From assembly GCF_900445235.1 (NCBI RefSeq), contig NZ_UFSM01000001.1, positions 1,751,501 to 1,815,500 of the forward strand: DNA of 64,000 nt, read 5' to 3'. Each line of letters starts with the position of its first letter. Position 1 is the first letter of the stretch. A program made the position numbers and the translations under genes. The stretch comes from Aminobacter aminovorans. Lineage in GTDB: Bacteria > Pseudomonadota > Alphaproteobacteria > Rhizobiales > Rhizobiaceae. Of the stretch, positions 26,240-35,711 are shown piece after piece. Below the pieces are notes generated by a model that worked only from the letters and a program-made list of their open reading frames with translations, was not told the origin of the DNA and made no database searches.

Positions 26240-29200
26240 CTACTCGGCCGGCTCGACGCCGGTGTAGGCGGCTTCTTCGAGCTCGCGCTTGAGGCGGCTC
26301 TCCTCGGCAACCTTCGGCGTGATGAAGCGGCCGAGCAGCAGATAGGCCACCGGCGTCAGGAACAGCGTCGAGATCGTCGCAAGCCCGAGGCCGCCGACGA
26401 TCACCCAGCCGAGCGCGATGCGGGCCTCCGCGCCGGCACCTTGCGCCAGCACCAATGGCAGGCCGCCGAGCACGGTACAGATCATCGTCATCATCACAGG
26501 CCGCAGCCGGATGGTCGCCGCTTCCTCGATCGCCTGGCGCACGCCCATGCCGCGGTCGCGCAACTGGTTGGCGAACTCGACCACAAGGATGCCGTTCTTG
26601 GCCATGACGCCGACAAGCAGCACAAGCCCGATCTGGCTGTAGGCGTTGAGCGAGGTGCCGGTCAGGATCAGCGCGAAGACGGCGCAGGCGAGACCGAGCG
26701 GCACGGTCGCCATGATGATGACCGCCGAGACGAAGCTCTCGAATTGCGCTGCCAACACCAGAAGAATGATGACGATGGCAAAGCCGAAGATCGTCAACAT
26801 GCTGCCGCTGGTCTCGTTCAGCGTCGCCGCCTCGGCGAGCGGCAACAGGCGACTGCCCGCGGGCAGCACGGGTGCTGCGATCTGATCGGCCTGCTTCAGC
26901 GCTTCGCCGAGCGCGAAGTCGTCGGCAAGTCCGGCGGTGATGGCGACCGAGCGCTGCTGCTGCTCGCGCGACAGCGACGGCGGCACTGCACGTTCGCTGA
27001 GCGTGGCGATCGTCGATACCGGCACGAAGCGGCCGTCGGTCGTCCTGATAAAGATGTTCTCGAGGTCGGTCGAATCGTTGATCGGGTTGGTGGTCGAGAC
27101 CAGCTTCACGTCATAGCTGCGGTCCTCGATGAAGACGCTGGTGATCTTGCGGCCGTCGAGCATCGCCTGCAAGGCTGGCGACAGCCCCTTGATGTCGATG
27201 CCAAGGTCGGAGGCGCGCTCCCGGTCGACGGTGACGAACAACTGCGGCTGGTTGGCGTCGGTCGAAAGCCGGGGCTGGCGGAAGCGCGGATCCTTCTCCA
27301 TCTCGGCCAGCACCTTGGTGGCGGCGGTGCCGAGGTCGGCATAGCTGTTGCCGATCAGCGCGAACTGAAGGCCGTTGCCGGCGCCGCGGATGCCCAGACT
27401 GTTGGGCTGGCCGACAGTGGTGCGCACCCCGGGCACCTGGCTGGTGCGGGCCAGGATGTCGGCAGCAATCTCCTGCTGGGTGCGGCTGCGCTCGCTCCAC
27501 GGCGCCAGCGACAGCACCATGAAGCCGCTGTTGTTGTTGTTGCCCATGCCTGCGCTGACGAAGGTGCTCTCGATCTCTCCCGACTTGCGCAGCGGTTCGA
27601 TCAGGCCCTCGATGCGGCGCAACTGCGAGGCGGTGTAGTCGAGGCTGACGCCTTGCGGGGCGGAGACGCGCAGCATCACCAGCGAGCGGTCCTCGGTCGG
27701 CGTCAGTTCCTGGCGCACGGCGCCGAAGGCGACATAAGCGGCGCCGGCAAACAGCAGCGACACCAGGATGACGATGGCGGGCGCATTGAGGCAGGCATGC
27801 AGGCAGCGCTTGTAGAGCGCGGCGAGCTTCGTGCCGATCTTGCCGAGCACGCCGCCATGGCTGTGCTCGATGCTCTTTTCGGTCAGCATGCGCGAGGCCA
27901 GCATCGGGCACAGTGACAGCGCCACGATCGATGACAAAAGCACGGAGATCGCCAGCACGAAGCCGAACTCGCGAAACAGGCCGCCGGTCTGGCCGGGAAG
28001 GAACGAGATCGGGATGAACACCGCGGCTAGCGTCGCCGTCGTTGCCACCACCGCGAAAAACACCTCCTGCGTGCCGAGTACGGCAGCTGCCCGCGGGCCC
28101 ATGCCCTCGTTGCGGCGGCGCACGATGTTTTCGAGCACGACGATGGCGTCGTCGACGACGAGGCCTGTCGCCAGAACCAGCGCCAGAAGCGTCAGGATGT
28201 TGACCGAGAAGCCGGCAAGATAGATGCCGGCGATGGTGCCGATCATTGCCACCGGCATGGCAAAACCGGGGATCAGCGTCGCGCGCCAGTCCTGCAGGAA
28301 GGCGTAGATGACGATCAGCACGATCGTCACCGACAGGATCAGCGCGATTTCGACCTCGTGGATGGCGCCCTGGACGAAGGTCGCATCGTCAGAGGTGACG
28401 CGGATGGTCATGCCGGCGGGCAGGGTGGTCTGGATCTTCTCGGCCGCCGCGCGCACGCCCTTGGAGATGTCGAGCGTGCTCGACTGCGCCTGGCGCACGA
28501 TGCCGATGCCGATGCCGGTCTTGCCGTCGGAGCGCAATGAGGTCGAGCCGGGGTCACCGCCGAGCGTGACGGTGGCGACGTCGCCGAGCTTGGTCTTGCC
28601 GTTGATGATGATGCTCTCGAAGGCCTCGGGCGTGGTCACGGCGGCACTGGCGCGGACGATCAGGTCCTGATTGCCGACGGTCAGCGAACCTGCAGGTGCG
28701 TCGAACGACACGCTCGCCAACGCGTTCGAGATGTCGGCCAGCGTCAGACCGAGGCTCGCCACCTTGGCCTGGTCGATGTCGACGCGGAATATCTTGGCAC
28801 GGTCGCCAAAGGTCTGCACGTCGGCGACGCCGTCGACGGCGGCCAGCGTGTCGACGATCTGGTCTTCGACCAGGATGGTCATGTCCTCGACCGGCATGGT
28901 GTCGGAGGTCACCGCCAGGCGCATCACCGCATCGGCATTGGCGTCGGCCTTGACGATGCGCGGCGCATCCGCGTCGTCAGGCAGCGAATTGGTCACCCGG
29001 CCGACTGCGTCGCGCATATCGGAGGCGGCGACGTTGAGGTCGACGCCGTCGTTGAATTCCACCGTGACGCGGCTGTTGCCGTAGGACGAGCTCGACGAGA
29101 TCGACTTGACGCCGGTGACGCGCGCCACCGCACCTTCGACCACCGCCGTCACCTCGCGGTCGACGATTTCGGCAGCCGCATCGGAATAGGTCGTCGACAC

Positions 29201-29368
29201 CGTGATGACCGGCCGGTCGACGTCGGGCAACTCACGCACCTCGACGCCGTAGAAGGCAGCGAGGCCGGCAACCACGATCAGCGTGTTGATGACGAAGGCC
29301 AGGACCGGCCGGCGCACGAAAAGTGCGGTGATACCTTTTTCGGCGTTGTCGTTCTGCATCGTGCTCAT
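26240..29368 (-). CDS. RND efflux pump, inner-membrane permease subunit
   Basis: 1042 residues from the ATG at 29368 (GGGAG six bases upstream); the longer open frame overlaps the adaptor gene and is not coding. FVRRPVLAFVINTLIVVAG opens the first helix. The helix-4 motif GLVVDDAIVVLENIVRR has the two proton-relay Asp, and GVMAKNGILVVEFANQLRDR is the helix-10/11 motif. It resembles multidrug (HAE1) pumps. It follows its adaptor gene by 14 bases. No outer membrane channel gene is adjacent. Confidence 0.96.
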   Translation of the reverse strand: MSTMQNDNAEKGITALFVRRPVLAFVINTLIVVAGLAAFYGVEVRELPDVDRPVITVSTTYSDAAAEIVDREVTAVVEGAVARVTGVKSISSSSSYGNSRVTVEFNDGVDLNVAASDMRDAVGRVTNSLPDDADAPRIVKADANADAVMRLAVTSDTMPVEDMTILVEDQIVDTLAAVDGVADVQTFGDRAKIFRVDIDQAKVASLGLTLADISNALASVSFDAPAGSLTVGNQDLIVRASAAVTTPEAFESIIINGKTKLGDVATVTLGGDPGSTSLRSDGKTGIGIGIVRQAQSSTLDISKGVRAAAEKIQTTLPAGMTIRVTSDDATFVQGAIHEVEIALILSVTIVLIVIYAFLQDWRATLIPGFAMPVAMIGTIAGIYLAGFSVNILTLLALVLATGLVVDDAIVVLENIVRRRNEGMGPRAAAVLGTQEVFFAVVATTATLAAVFIPISFLPGQTGGLFREFGFVLAISVLLSSIVALSLCPMLASRMLTEKSIEHSHGGVLGKIGTKLAALYKRCLHACLNAPAIVILVSLLFAGAAYVAFGAVRQELTPTEDRSLVMLRVSAPQGVSLDYTASQLRRIEGLIEPLRKSGEIESTFVSAGMGNNNNSGFMVLSLAPWSERSRTQQEIAADILARTSQVPGVRTTVGQPNSLGIRGAGNGLQFALIGNSYADLGTAATKVLAEMEKDPRFRQPRLSTDANQPQLFVTVDRERASDLGIDIKGLSPALQAMLDGRKITSVFIEDRSYDVKLVSTTNPINDSTDLENIFIRTTDGRFVPVSTIATLSERAVPPSLSREQQQRSVAITAGLADDFALGEALKQADQIAAPVLPAGSRLLPLAEAATLNETSGSMLTIFGFAIVIILLVLAAQFESFVSAVIIMATVPLGLACAVFALILTGTSLNAYSQIGLVLLVGVMAKNGILVVEFANQLRDRGMGVRQAIEEAATIRLRPVMMTMICTVLGGLPLVLAQGAGAEARIALGWVIVGGLGLATISTLFLTPVAYLLLGRFITPKVAEESRLKRELEEAAYTGVEPAE

Positions 29369-29382
29369 GTCGGCGCTCCCGC

Positions 29383-30543
29383 TCAGGAGCCGCTGCCGGC
29401 GGCTTCGCGGCCGGCGATCAGCAGCTCGGCGCCTTCCCGCACCGTGTGGATGCCTTCGGTCACCACCTTGTCGCCTGATGTCAGCGCTGCCTGCACCAGC
29501 ACGCTGTCGGTGTTGCGCTGGATGATGCGCACCGGCACGCGCTTGGCCTTGCCGTTGTCGAGCGCCCAGACGAAGGCGCCGTCGCCACCCCACTGAATCG
29601 CCAGCGGGTCGACTGAGGGATAGGTGTCGCCGGGAAACTGCATCGCGACCTGGAACGACATGCCGGCGCGCAGGGCGTCGTCGTCATTGTCGATGCGGGC
29701 CTGGATGCGCAGCGTGCGGCTCTGTTCGTCGAGACGGTTGTCGATGGCGCTGACTTCGCCTTCGAACACCCGGCCGGGGCGGGCGACCGAGCTTGCCGTC
29801 AGCGGCGCGCCGACCGAAATGAGCCCGGTGAAGCGTTCCGGCACCCAGATGTCGACGATGATCCTGGAGCGGTCGTCGATGGTGGCGATGGCGGTCTGGC
29901 TGGTGACGTAGTTGCCGGCCTCGACCGGCAGAATGCCGACGATACCGGCAATGGGCGCCGTGATGGTGCGGCGGTCGAGTGCAAGCGCTGCGTCGCGCAC
30001 GGCAAGGCGTGCGTTCTCGACGGCGAGTTCCGCTTCCTTGAGCTGCACCGTCGTCGCCGTGTTGGTGGCACGCAGCGCCTTGATGCGTTCCAGCGAGGCT
30101 TCGGCGTCGCCCTGGGCGATGCGGGCGCGCTCGAGCGCGATCTCTTCCGAATCCGAATCGAGCCGGGCAATGACGGTGCCCGCCGTGACCTTCTCGCCGG
30201 CCGCGACCGAGATTTCGGTCAGCCGTCCGGAGGCGTAGGGGTTGATGACGACCGAGTTGAGCGCCCGTCCGGTGCCGATCGCCGACAGCCGGTCGTTGAT
30301 CGTGCCGGATGTCACCGTCTGCGTGACGACGGGTGTCTGTGGCTGGCTGCCGCCGCGATTGCCGCCCTGGCGGTTGCCGCCGCTGCCGCCGCGCGCCGCC
30401 TGCGGCTGTTCCGTCTTGGCCTCGGCCCAGTCGATGCCCCAACTGGCCAGTACGGTGCGCGAGCTCGGCACCAGCAGCACCCATCCGGCGGCTGCCGCAA
30501 GTACAATGACAATTGCCAAGACAATCTGCTTCCAGGCGGCCAT
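29383..30543 (-). CDS. RND efflux pump, periplasmic adaptor subunit
   Basis: 386 residues from the ATG at 30543 (CGGAG five bases upstream). An N-terminal membrane anchor (KQIVLAIVIVLAAAAGWVLL) is followed by a Gly/Asn/Gln-rich linker (about 50-66), the lipoyl halves, an alpha-hairpin (about 125-165) and beta-barrel domains. TAPIAGIVGILPVEAGNYV is a lipoyl-type signature. It bridges the permease and a TolC-type channel. First gene of the two-gene operon. Confidence 0.94.
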   Translation of the reverse strand: MAAWKQIVLAIVIVLAAAAGWVLLVPSSRTVLASWGIDWAEAKTEQPQAARGGSGGNRQGGNRGGSQPQTPVVTQTVTSGTINDRLSAIGTGRALNSVVINPYASGRLTEISVAAGEKVTAGTVIARLDSDSEEIALERARIAQGDAEASLERIKALRATNTATTVQLKEAELAVENARLAVRDAALALDRRTITAPIAGIVGILPVEAGNYVTSQTAIATIDDRSRIIVDIWVPERFTGLISVGAPLTASSVARPGRVFEGEVSAIDNRLDEQSRTLRIQARIDNDDDALRAGMSFQVAMQFPGDTYPSVDPLAIQWGGDGAFVWALDNGKAKRVPVRIIQRNTDSVLVQAALTSGDKVVTEGIHTVREGAELLIAGREAAGSGS

Positions 30544-30771
30544 GCGTACTCCGGTCTGCTGCGTTTTCGTTCCGCTCGGGAACACGTGGCTTCTCATCGC
30601 TGGCAAAGCACTGTGCCGTCGCTGCACCTCGCCAAGTGATCGTTCGTCGGCAACCGGGCGCAAGCTCGTAAGGGCACGCCAGTATAACCTAGTTCGTCAG
30701 CCGAGGCTTAGGGCAATTCTCGGCGCCTAGCACATTAAATCTGCGTAATATTTGCAGGATTGGCCGCGCGC

Positions 30772-31599
30772 TCAGCGCAGGTCCTCGATCGCGCGGATGC
30801 GTCTTGCCGCTTCTGTCTCAAGCTTGCTGGTCAGTGCGCCGATGACCGTTTCGACGGCGACGAACAGGGCCGAGGAAGAGTCCCATGCCGATGGCACCGC
30901 CGTGCGCCCTGATATCACGTGGCGGGCGAAGCGTGCGATCGGCGACAGCCACTGGTCGGTGAACAGGATGATGGTGGCGCCCCTGGCATGGGCTTTTTCG
31001 GCGAAGCGGATCAGGCTGTCCTGGTAGCGCCTTATGTCGAAGATCAGCAGCGTGTCGCGCTTGCTCATGTCGATGAGCTTGTCGCGCCACAGGCTTTCCT
31101 GGCCGACGAGATGGGTGACGTCGGGCCGAATCAGGTTGAGGTGCGCTGCCATGTAGCGCGCCAGCGGGTCGGTGAAGCGTCCGCCGACGAGGTAGACGTG
31201 CCCTTTCGGGCCGGCCAGCTGGGTGACAATGTCGGCGAGCTGCCGGTCGGAGATGTGCCGGAACGTCTCGCGGATATTTTCGAGCACGGCTTCGAGGATG
31301 GGCGCCGTCGAGGCGGGCAGCAGCGACGGCGTCGTCGCCGTGCGCGACGCCGGCGATTGCAACTGGGCGGCCAGCTCGTCCTGGAGTGCCGACTGGAATT
31401 CCGGATAATTCTGGAAGCCGAGCCTGGCCACGAAACGCAGGATGGTGGGCGAGGAGACGCCGGCCTGCTGCGAGAATTCGGCCACCGTCTTCAGCCCGAT
31501 GAGTGGATAGGAGGCGATCAGCGTCTGCGCCGCCCGGCGCTCGCCTGCCGGCATTGTGTCGATCTTCTCAGTGATCAGTTCGGCAACGCTCGAAACCAT
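30772..31599 (-). CDS. MurR/RpiR-family transcriptional regulator
   Basis: 275 residues if started at the ATG at 31599, which has CAGGGG six bases upstream; ATGs at 31605, 31617 and 31674 are alternatives. The N-terminal HTH_6 domain includes TVAEFSQQAGVSSPTILRFV; a SIS domain follows (GHVYLVGGRFTDPLARYMAA). Regulators of this family sense phosphosugars or other metabolites. It is divergent from the N-formylglutamate-amidohydrolase-like gene and is the probable regulator of the catabolic operon starting there. Confidence 0.9.
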   Translation of the reverse strand: MVSSVAELITEKIDTMPAGERRAAQTLIASYPLIGLKTVAEFSQQAGVSSPTILRFVARLGFQNYPEFQSALQDELAAQLQSPASRTATTPSLLPASTAPILEAVLENIRETFRHISDRQLADIVTQLAGPKGHVYLVGGRFTDPLARYMAAHLNLIRPDVTHLVGQESLWRDKLIDMSKRDTLLIFDIRRYQDSLIRFAEKAHARGATIILFTDQWLSPIARFARHVISGRTAVPSAWDSSSALFVAVETVIGALTSKLETEAARRIRAIEDLR

Positions 31600-31758
31600 C
31601 CGCATCCCCTGCTGCATTGGCTGCCGCCTGGCCCAGCGCACAGTCCGGCTCAGGCCCGAAATGACATTTGACAAACTCTTACAATGTGTATGAAATCATC
31701 CATAGGGGCGCAATGAACAAAAATACGTAACATACGATACGGCCCCGGGGATGACTGA

Positions 31759-32580
31759 ATGGGAACGGGCCAGGCCGCTGCGCGAGCAATGTCGAATGCC
31801 GTCCGGGTGACCAACCGGGCCGGGCGCAGCCCCTTTGTCATCCTGTGCGACCACGCTTCAAATCATCTTCCCACAAGTTACGGCACGCTCGGTCTGGACG
31901 CGTCAGAGATGCAGCGCCACATCGCCTGGGACCCGGGCGCCTTGCCGGTATCGCGGCGTATGGCCGAGGGCCTCGATGCGACGCTTGTCGAATCCTGCGT
32001 GTCGCGGCTCGCCATCGATTGCAACCGGCCACTCGCCGCCCATGACCTGATCCCGGAGATCAGCGAGACAACAGCCATTCCGGGCAACGCCGCTTTGACC
32101 GCCTCTCAGCGTGAGGCGCGAATCGCGCTATCGTGGCGCCCGTTCCACGATGCGATCGACGAGGTCGTTTCGGAACGGCTCCGCGAAGGGCGGGAGACGA
32201 GACTGGTGTCTGTCCATTCCTTCACTCCGGTTTACAAGGGCGTCTCGCGCCCTTGGCACATCGGCATCATCCATGACGAAGACGCCCGGCTCGCCGCGCC
32301 GCTGATCGCCGCGCTGGAGACCCTCGACGGCATAACTGTCGGCATCAACGAGCCCTATGCGCCGGCCGACCGCGTCTATTTTACCCTGGAACACCACGGC
32401 AGGTCGCGCGGCCTGCCGTGCGCGATGATCGAAATCCGTAACGACGAAATCTCGGCGCAGACCGGGCAGCGGAGATGGGCGGATCTGCTCACGGGCATCT
32501 TTGAAGGGCTCGAACCGGAGGCGGGCGAAGCGCCCGGTTTCCAGGCGGGCAACGGACGCGCAGCTCAATCGAAGGCATAA
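31759..32580 (+). CDS. N-formylglutamate-amidohydrolase family protein
   Basis: 273 residues (a start at 31789 is possible). FVILCDHASNHLP, the His-containing WDPGA segment, IDCNRPL and VSVHSFTPVYKGVSRPWHIG follow the family (PF05013) motif order, with metal-ligand His residues. True HutG-II hydrolyses N-formylglutamate in histidine breakdown, but no hut genes are here. The neighbours are a ligase that would make gamma-glutamyl amides, so cleavage of such an amide is a reasonable alternative (inference). The permease gene starts 19 bases later. Confidence 0.88.
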   Translation: MGTGQAAARAMSNAVRVTNRAGRSPFVILCDHASNHLPTSYGTLGLDASEMQRHIAWDPGALPVSRRMAEGLDATLVESCVSRLAIDCNRPLAAHDLIPEISETTAIPGNAALTASQREARIALSWRPFHDAIDEVVSERLREGRETRLVSVHSFTPVYKGVSRPWHIGIIHDEDARLAAPLIAALETLDGITVGINEPYAPADRVYFTLEHHGRSRGLPCAMIEIRNDEISAQTGQRRWADLLTGIFEGLEPEAGEAPGFQAGNGRAAQSKA

Positions 32581-32599
32581 CAATAAGGGGACATGCAAA

Positions 32600-34159
32600 A
32601 TGACATCGCCTGGTTATTCCGAACACGACAAGAGCGAGGACGTTAAAGTCCTCCACAGCATGGGCTATGCCCAGGAACTCGAACGGAGAATGAGCCAGTT
32701 CTCCAACTTCGCCGTCTCGTTCTCCATCATCTGCATCCTGTCGGGCGGCATCAATTCGCTCGCCCAGGCAACGTCTGGCGCCGGCGGTGCCGCCATCGGC
32801 ATCGGCTGGCCGCTCGGCTGCTTCGTGTCGCTGGTCTTCGCCGTCGCCATGGCCCAGATCAGCTCGGCCTATCCGACCGCCGGCGGCCTCTATCACTGGG
32901 GCTCGATCCTCGGCAACCGCTTCACCGGCTGGCTGACCGCCTGGTTCAACCTGCTCGGTCTGGTCACCGTGCTGGGCGCAATCAACGTCGGCACCTACTA
33001 CTTCTTCATGGGCGCCTTCGGCACGACCTATCTCGGGCTCGAGGATACCACCACCACCCGCATCATCTTCCTGGCGATCATCACCGGGTTGCAGGCGCTG
33101 GTGAACCACATGGGCATCGGCCTGACCGCCAAGCTTACCGACTTCTCCGGCTACCTGATCTTCGCGACCGCGATCGCACTTGCCGTCGTTTGCCTGGCCG
33201 CAGCCGACAGCTATGAAATCAGCCGCCTGTTCACCTTCTCGAACTATTCGGGCGAAGCGGGAGGCAACGTCTGGCCAACCAACTCTGCAACCTGGGTGTT
33301 TCTGCTCGGTCTATTGCTGCCGATCTACACCATCACCGGCTACGACGCCTCGGCGCATACCTCGGAAGAGACACTGAAGGCGGCCCACTCGGTGCCCCGC
33401 GCCATGGTCGGCTCGGTGCTGTGGTCGGCTCTGTTCGGCTACATCATGCTGTGCTCGTTCGTGCTGATGCTGCCGAATATGGACGAAGCCGCCAAGCAGG
33501 GCTGGAACGTGTTCTTCTGGGGCATGGACCAACAGGTCAACCCGGTCGTCAAGGATCTGCTCTACCTCGCCATCTTCCTCGCCCAGTGGCTCTGCGGCCT
33601 GGCAACGGTGACGTCGGTGTCGCGCATGATCTTCGCCTTCTCGCGTGACGGCGGCCTGCCGGGCTCCAAGGCGCTGGCCAAGGTCAGCCCGACCTACCGT
33701 ACGCCGGTGGCCGCAATCTGGACCGGTTCGATCCTCGCCGTCCTGTTCGTCTGGGGTTCTTCGCTGGTCTCGATCGGCGAAACGCCAGTCTACACCATCG
33801 TCGTGGCCTGCACCGTCATCTTCCTGTTCTTCTCATTCACCATTCCGATCGCGCTCGGCTTGATGGCCTGGGGCACTTCGAAGTGGGACAAGATGGGTCC
33901 ATGGAATCTCGGTGAAGGTGTCTTCAAGCTGTTCGCCGTGCTGTCGATCATCGCCATGATCCTGATCTTCGTGATCGGCATCCAACCGCCGAACGACTGG
34001 GCGCTCTACATCACCGTTGGCTTCCTGGTTGTCACCGGCATCGTCTGGTTTGCCTTTGAAGCCAAGCGCTTCCAGGGGCCGCCGATCGGCGAGGAGGTCG
34101 CCAAGCGCGCCGCCGAGATCGCAGCGGCAGAACGCGCCGTCGGCGAAACGGGACACTGA
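32600..34159 (+). CDS. APC-family amino acid/amine permease
   Basis: 519 residues from the ATG at 32600 (AAGGGG nine bases upstream). Twelve hydrophobic helices. The N-terminal LERRMSQFSNFAVSFSII segment, TAGGLYHWGSILG and GYDASAHTSEET are characteristic of the GABA/choline-like eukaryote-and-bacterial amino acid permease branch. It probably imports the amine or amino-alcohol substrate of the operon across the inner membrane. Substrate unproven. Confidence 0.92.
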   Translation: MTSPGYSEHDKSEDVKVLHSMGYAQELERRMSQFSNFAVSFSIICILSGGINSLAQATSGAGGAAIGIGWPLGCFVSLVFAVAMAQISSAYPTAGGLYHWGSILGNRFTGWLTAWFNLLGLVTVLGAINVGTYYFFMGAFGTTYLGLEDTTTTRIIFLAIITGLQALVNHMGIGLTAKLTDFSGYLIFATAIALAVVCLAAADSYEISRLFTFSNYSGEAGGNVWPTNSATWVFLLGLLLPIYTITGYDASAHTSEETLKAAHSVPRAMVGSVLWSALFGYIMLCSFVLMLPNMDEAAKQGWNVFFWGMDQQVNPVVKDLLYLAIFLAQWLCGLATVTSVSRMIFAFSRDGGLPGSKALAKVSPTYRTPVAAIWTGSILAVLFVWGSSLVSIGETPVYTIVVACTVIFLFFSFTIPIALGLMAWGTSKWDKMGPWNLGEGVFKLFAVLSIIAMILIFVIGIQPPNDWALYITVGFLVVTGIVWFAFEAKRFQGPPIGEEVAKRAAEIAAAERAVGETGH

Positions 34160-34175
34160 CACTTCTCAAAATGGC

Positions 34176-34200
34176 CGTGGCCGGCCATGCGCCGGCCACG
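34176..34200 (+). terminator. Intercistronic hairpin between permease and ligase genes
   Basis: A perfect 10-bp stem (CGTGGCCGGC / GCCGGCCACG) with a 5-base loop is followed by TCTTGTTT. It is weak as a terminator and probably partly attenuates transcription or processes mRNA between the permease and the downstream enzymes. Confidence 0.65.
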
Positions 34201-34266
34201 TCTTGTTTCAACCCTCAGAACGATCTTCCAAAACCTGAAAGTGGCATTGCCCGGAGCGGAACAAAA

Positions 34267-35637
34267 ATGGCTGGAAATCTCTCATTCGATCAGTTGAAGA
34301 AGGCTGTCGCCGCAGGCGAGATCGACACGGTGCTCGCCTGCGCCGTCGACATGCAGGGCCGTCTGGTCGGCAAGCGGTTTCTCGCCAAGTACTTCGTCGA
34401 ATCCGCCTATGACGAGACCCATGGCTGCAATTACCTGCTGGCCAACGACATCGATATGGAGCCGGTGCCCGGCTACAAGGCGGCAAGCTGGTCGAAAGGT
34501 TATGGCGATTTCGTCATGAAGCCCGATCTCAACACCATCCGTAACGTGCCTTGGCTCGAAAAGACGGCGCTGCTGCTCTGCGACCTCAAGGATCACCACA
34601 CACATGAGGATCTGGCGCACTCGCCGCGCGGCATCCTGCGCAAGCAGGTCAAGCGCCTCCAGGAGCGCGGCTATCTCGCCTATTTCGCCTCCGAGCTCGA
34701 ATTCTACCTGTTTTCAGAAACCTACGATTCGGCCCGCGCCAAGCACTGGCAGAACCTCGACACCGCCTCGCCCTATATCGGCGACTATCTGATCGGTATT
34801 ACCACCAAGGAAGAAGGCGTCATGCGCCGGCTTCGCAACGAGATGGAAGCCGCCGGCATTCCGATCGAAAACTCCAAGGGCGAGTGGGGCCCGGGTCAGG
34901 AAGAGATCAACGTCCGCTACGCCGAAGTCCTCGAGATGGCTGATCGCCACGTCATCCTGAAGAACGGCGCCAAGGAGATTGCCGCCTCCGAAGGCAAGGC
35001 GATCTCGTTCATGTCCAAATACAATTACGGGCTCGCCGGCAACTCCAGCCACATCCATAATTCGCTGTGGAGTGCCGACGGCAAGACACCGCTGTTCTAT
35101 GACAAGGGTGCCGAATGGACCCTGTCCAAGCTCGGCCAGCAGTGGTCTGCCGGCCAGCTCAAATACGCCAAGGAGTTCACCTGGTTCCTGGCGCCCTACA
35201 TCAACTCCTACAAGCGCTTCCAGTCGGGGACGTTTGCGCCGACCAAGATCATGTGGAGCGAGGACAACCGCACCGCCGGCTTCCGCCTCTGCGGCGAGGG
35301 CACCAAGGGCATCCGCATGGAGTGCCGTATCGGCGGCGCCGACCTCAATCCATATCTCGCTTTCGCGGCGCTGATCGCTGCCGGTCTTGCCGGCATTGAC
35401 GAGAAGCTCGAACTGCAAAAGCCGTTTGTCGGCGACGCCTACCAGGCTGCCAGCCTGCCCGAAATTCCGAAGACCCTGCGCGATGCCACCGAGACGCTTG
35501 CATCGTCGAAGATGCTCAGGGAGGCGCTCGGCGAGGAGGTCGTCGACCACTACGTCCACACCGCGCGCTGGGAACAGTTCGAATACGACCGCCGCATCAC
35601 CGACTGGGAGCTGCACAGAGGCTTCGAGCGGTACTAA
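34267..35637 (+). CDS. Glutamine-synthetase-family gamma-glutamyl-amine ligase
   Basis: 456 residues from the ATG at 34267. The beta-grasp domain is followed by the catalytic barrel: ASELEFYLFSE, GPGQEEINVRYAEVLEMAD, the ATP/metal loop NYGLAGNSSHIHNSLW, and RIGGADLNPYLAFAA. These match the GlnA-like branch (PuuA, IpuC, GMAS, Streptomyces GlnA3/GlnA4) rather than true GS: the adenylylation-type loop of GlnA is absent. It would join glutamate to an amine with ATP. Alcohol and aldehyde dehydrogenases downstream point to an amino alcohol as the amine. Confidence 0.9.
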   Translation: MAGNLSFDQLKKAVAAGEIDTVLACAVDMQGRLVGKRFLAKYFVESAYDETHGCNYLLANDIDMEPVPGYKAASWSKGYGDFVMKPDLNTIRNVPWLEKTALLLCDLKDHHTHEDLAHSPRGILRKQVKRLQERGYLAYFASELEFYLFSETYDSARAKHWQNLDTASPYIGDYLIGITTKEEGVMRRLRNEMEAAGIPIENSKGEWGPGQEEINVRYAEVLEMADRHVILKNGAKEIAASEGKAISFMSKYNYGLAGNSSHIHNSLWSADGKTPLFYDKGAEWTLSKLGQQWSAGQLKYAKEFTWFLAPYINSYKRFQSGTFAPTKIMWSEDNRTAGFRLCGEGTKGIRMECRIGGADLNPYLAFAALIAAGLAGIDEKLELQKPFVGDAYQAASLPEIPKTLRDATETLASSKMLREALGEEVVDHYVHTARWEQFEYDRRITDWELHRGFERY

Positions 35638-35655
35638 AGTCACCCTCATTGCGTG

Positions 35656-35687
35656 ACCCTCCTTTGGCCTGCCGGCCAGGGGAGGGT
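35656..35687. repeat. Hairpin repeat with TGGCCTGCCGGCCA core
   Basis: Outer arms ACCCTCC (35656-35662) and GGAGGGT (35681-35687), inner arms TGGCC / GGCCA. The 14-base core is identical to the one in the arms of the inverted repeat at 42643-42820, so this is a single copy of the same REP-like family. It lies between the ligase and aldehyde dehydrogenase genes. Confidence 0.75.
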
Positions 35688-35711
35688 GTTGAACTTGGAA
35701 GGACAATAGAC

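Noticed and set aside
26180..27916. 578-codon open frame on the plus strand
   Set aside because: Antisense to the RND permease; Gln/Arg/His-rich with no motif.
31600..31758. RpiR operator between the regulator and the amidohydrolase-like gene
   Set aside because: Only weak TATG...CATA symmetry near 31690-31710; nothing long or exact enough to call.
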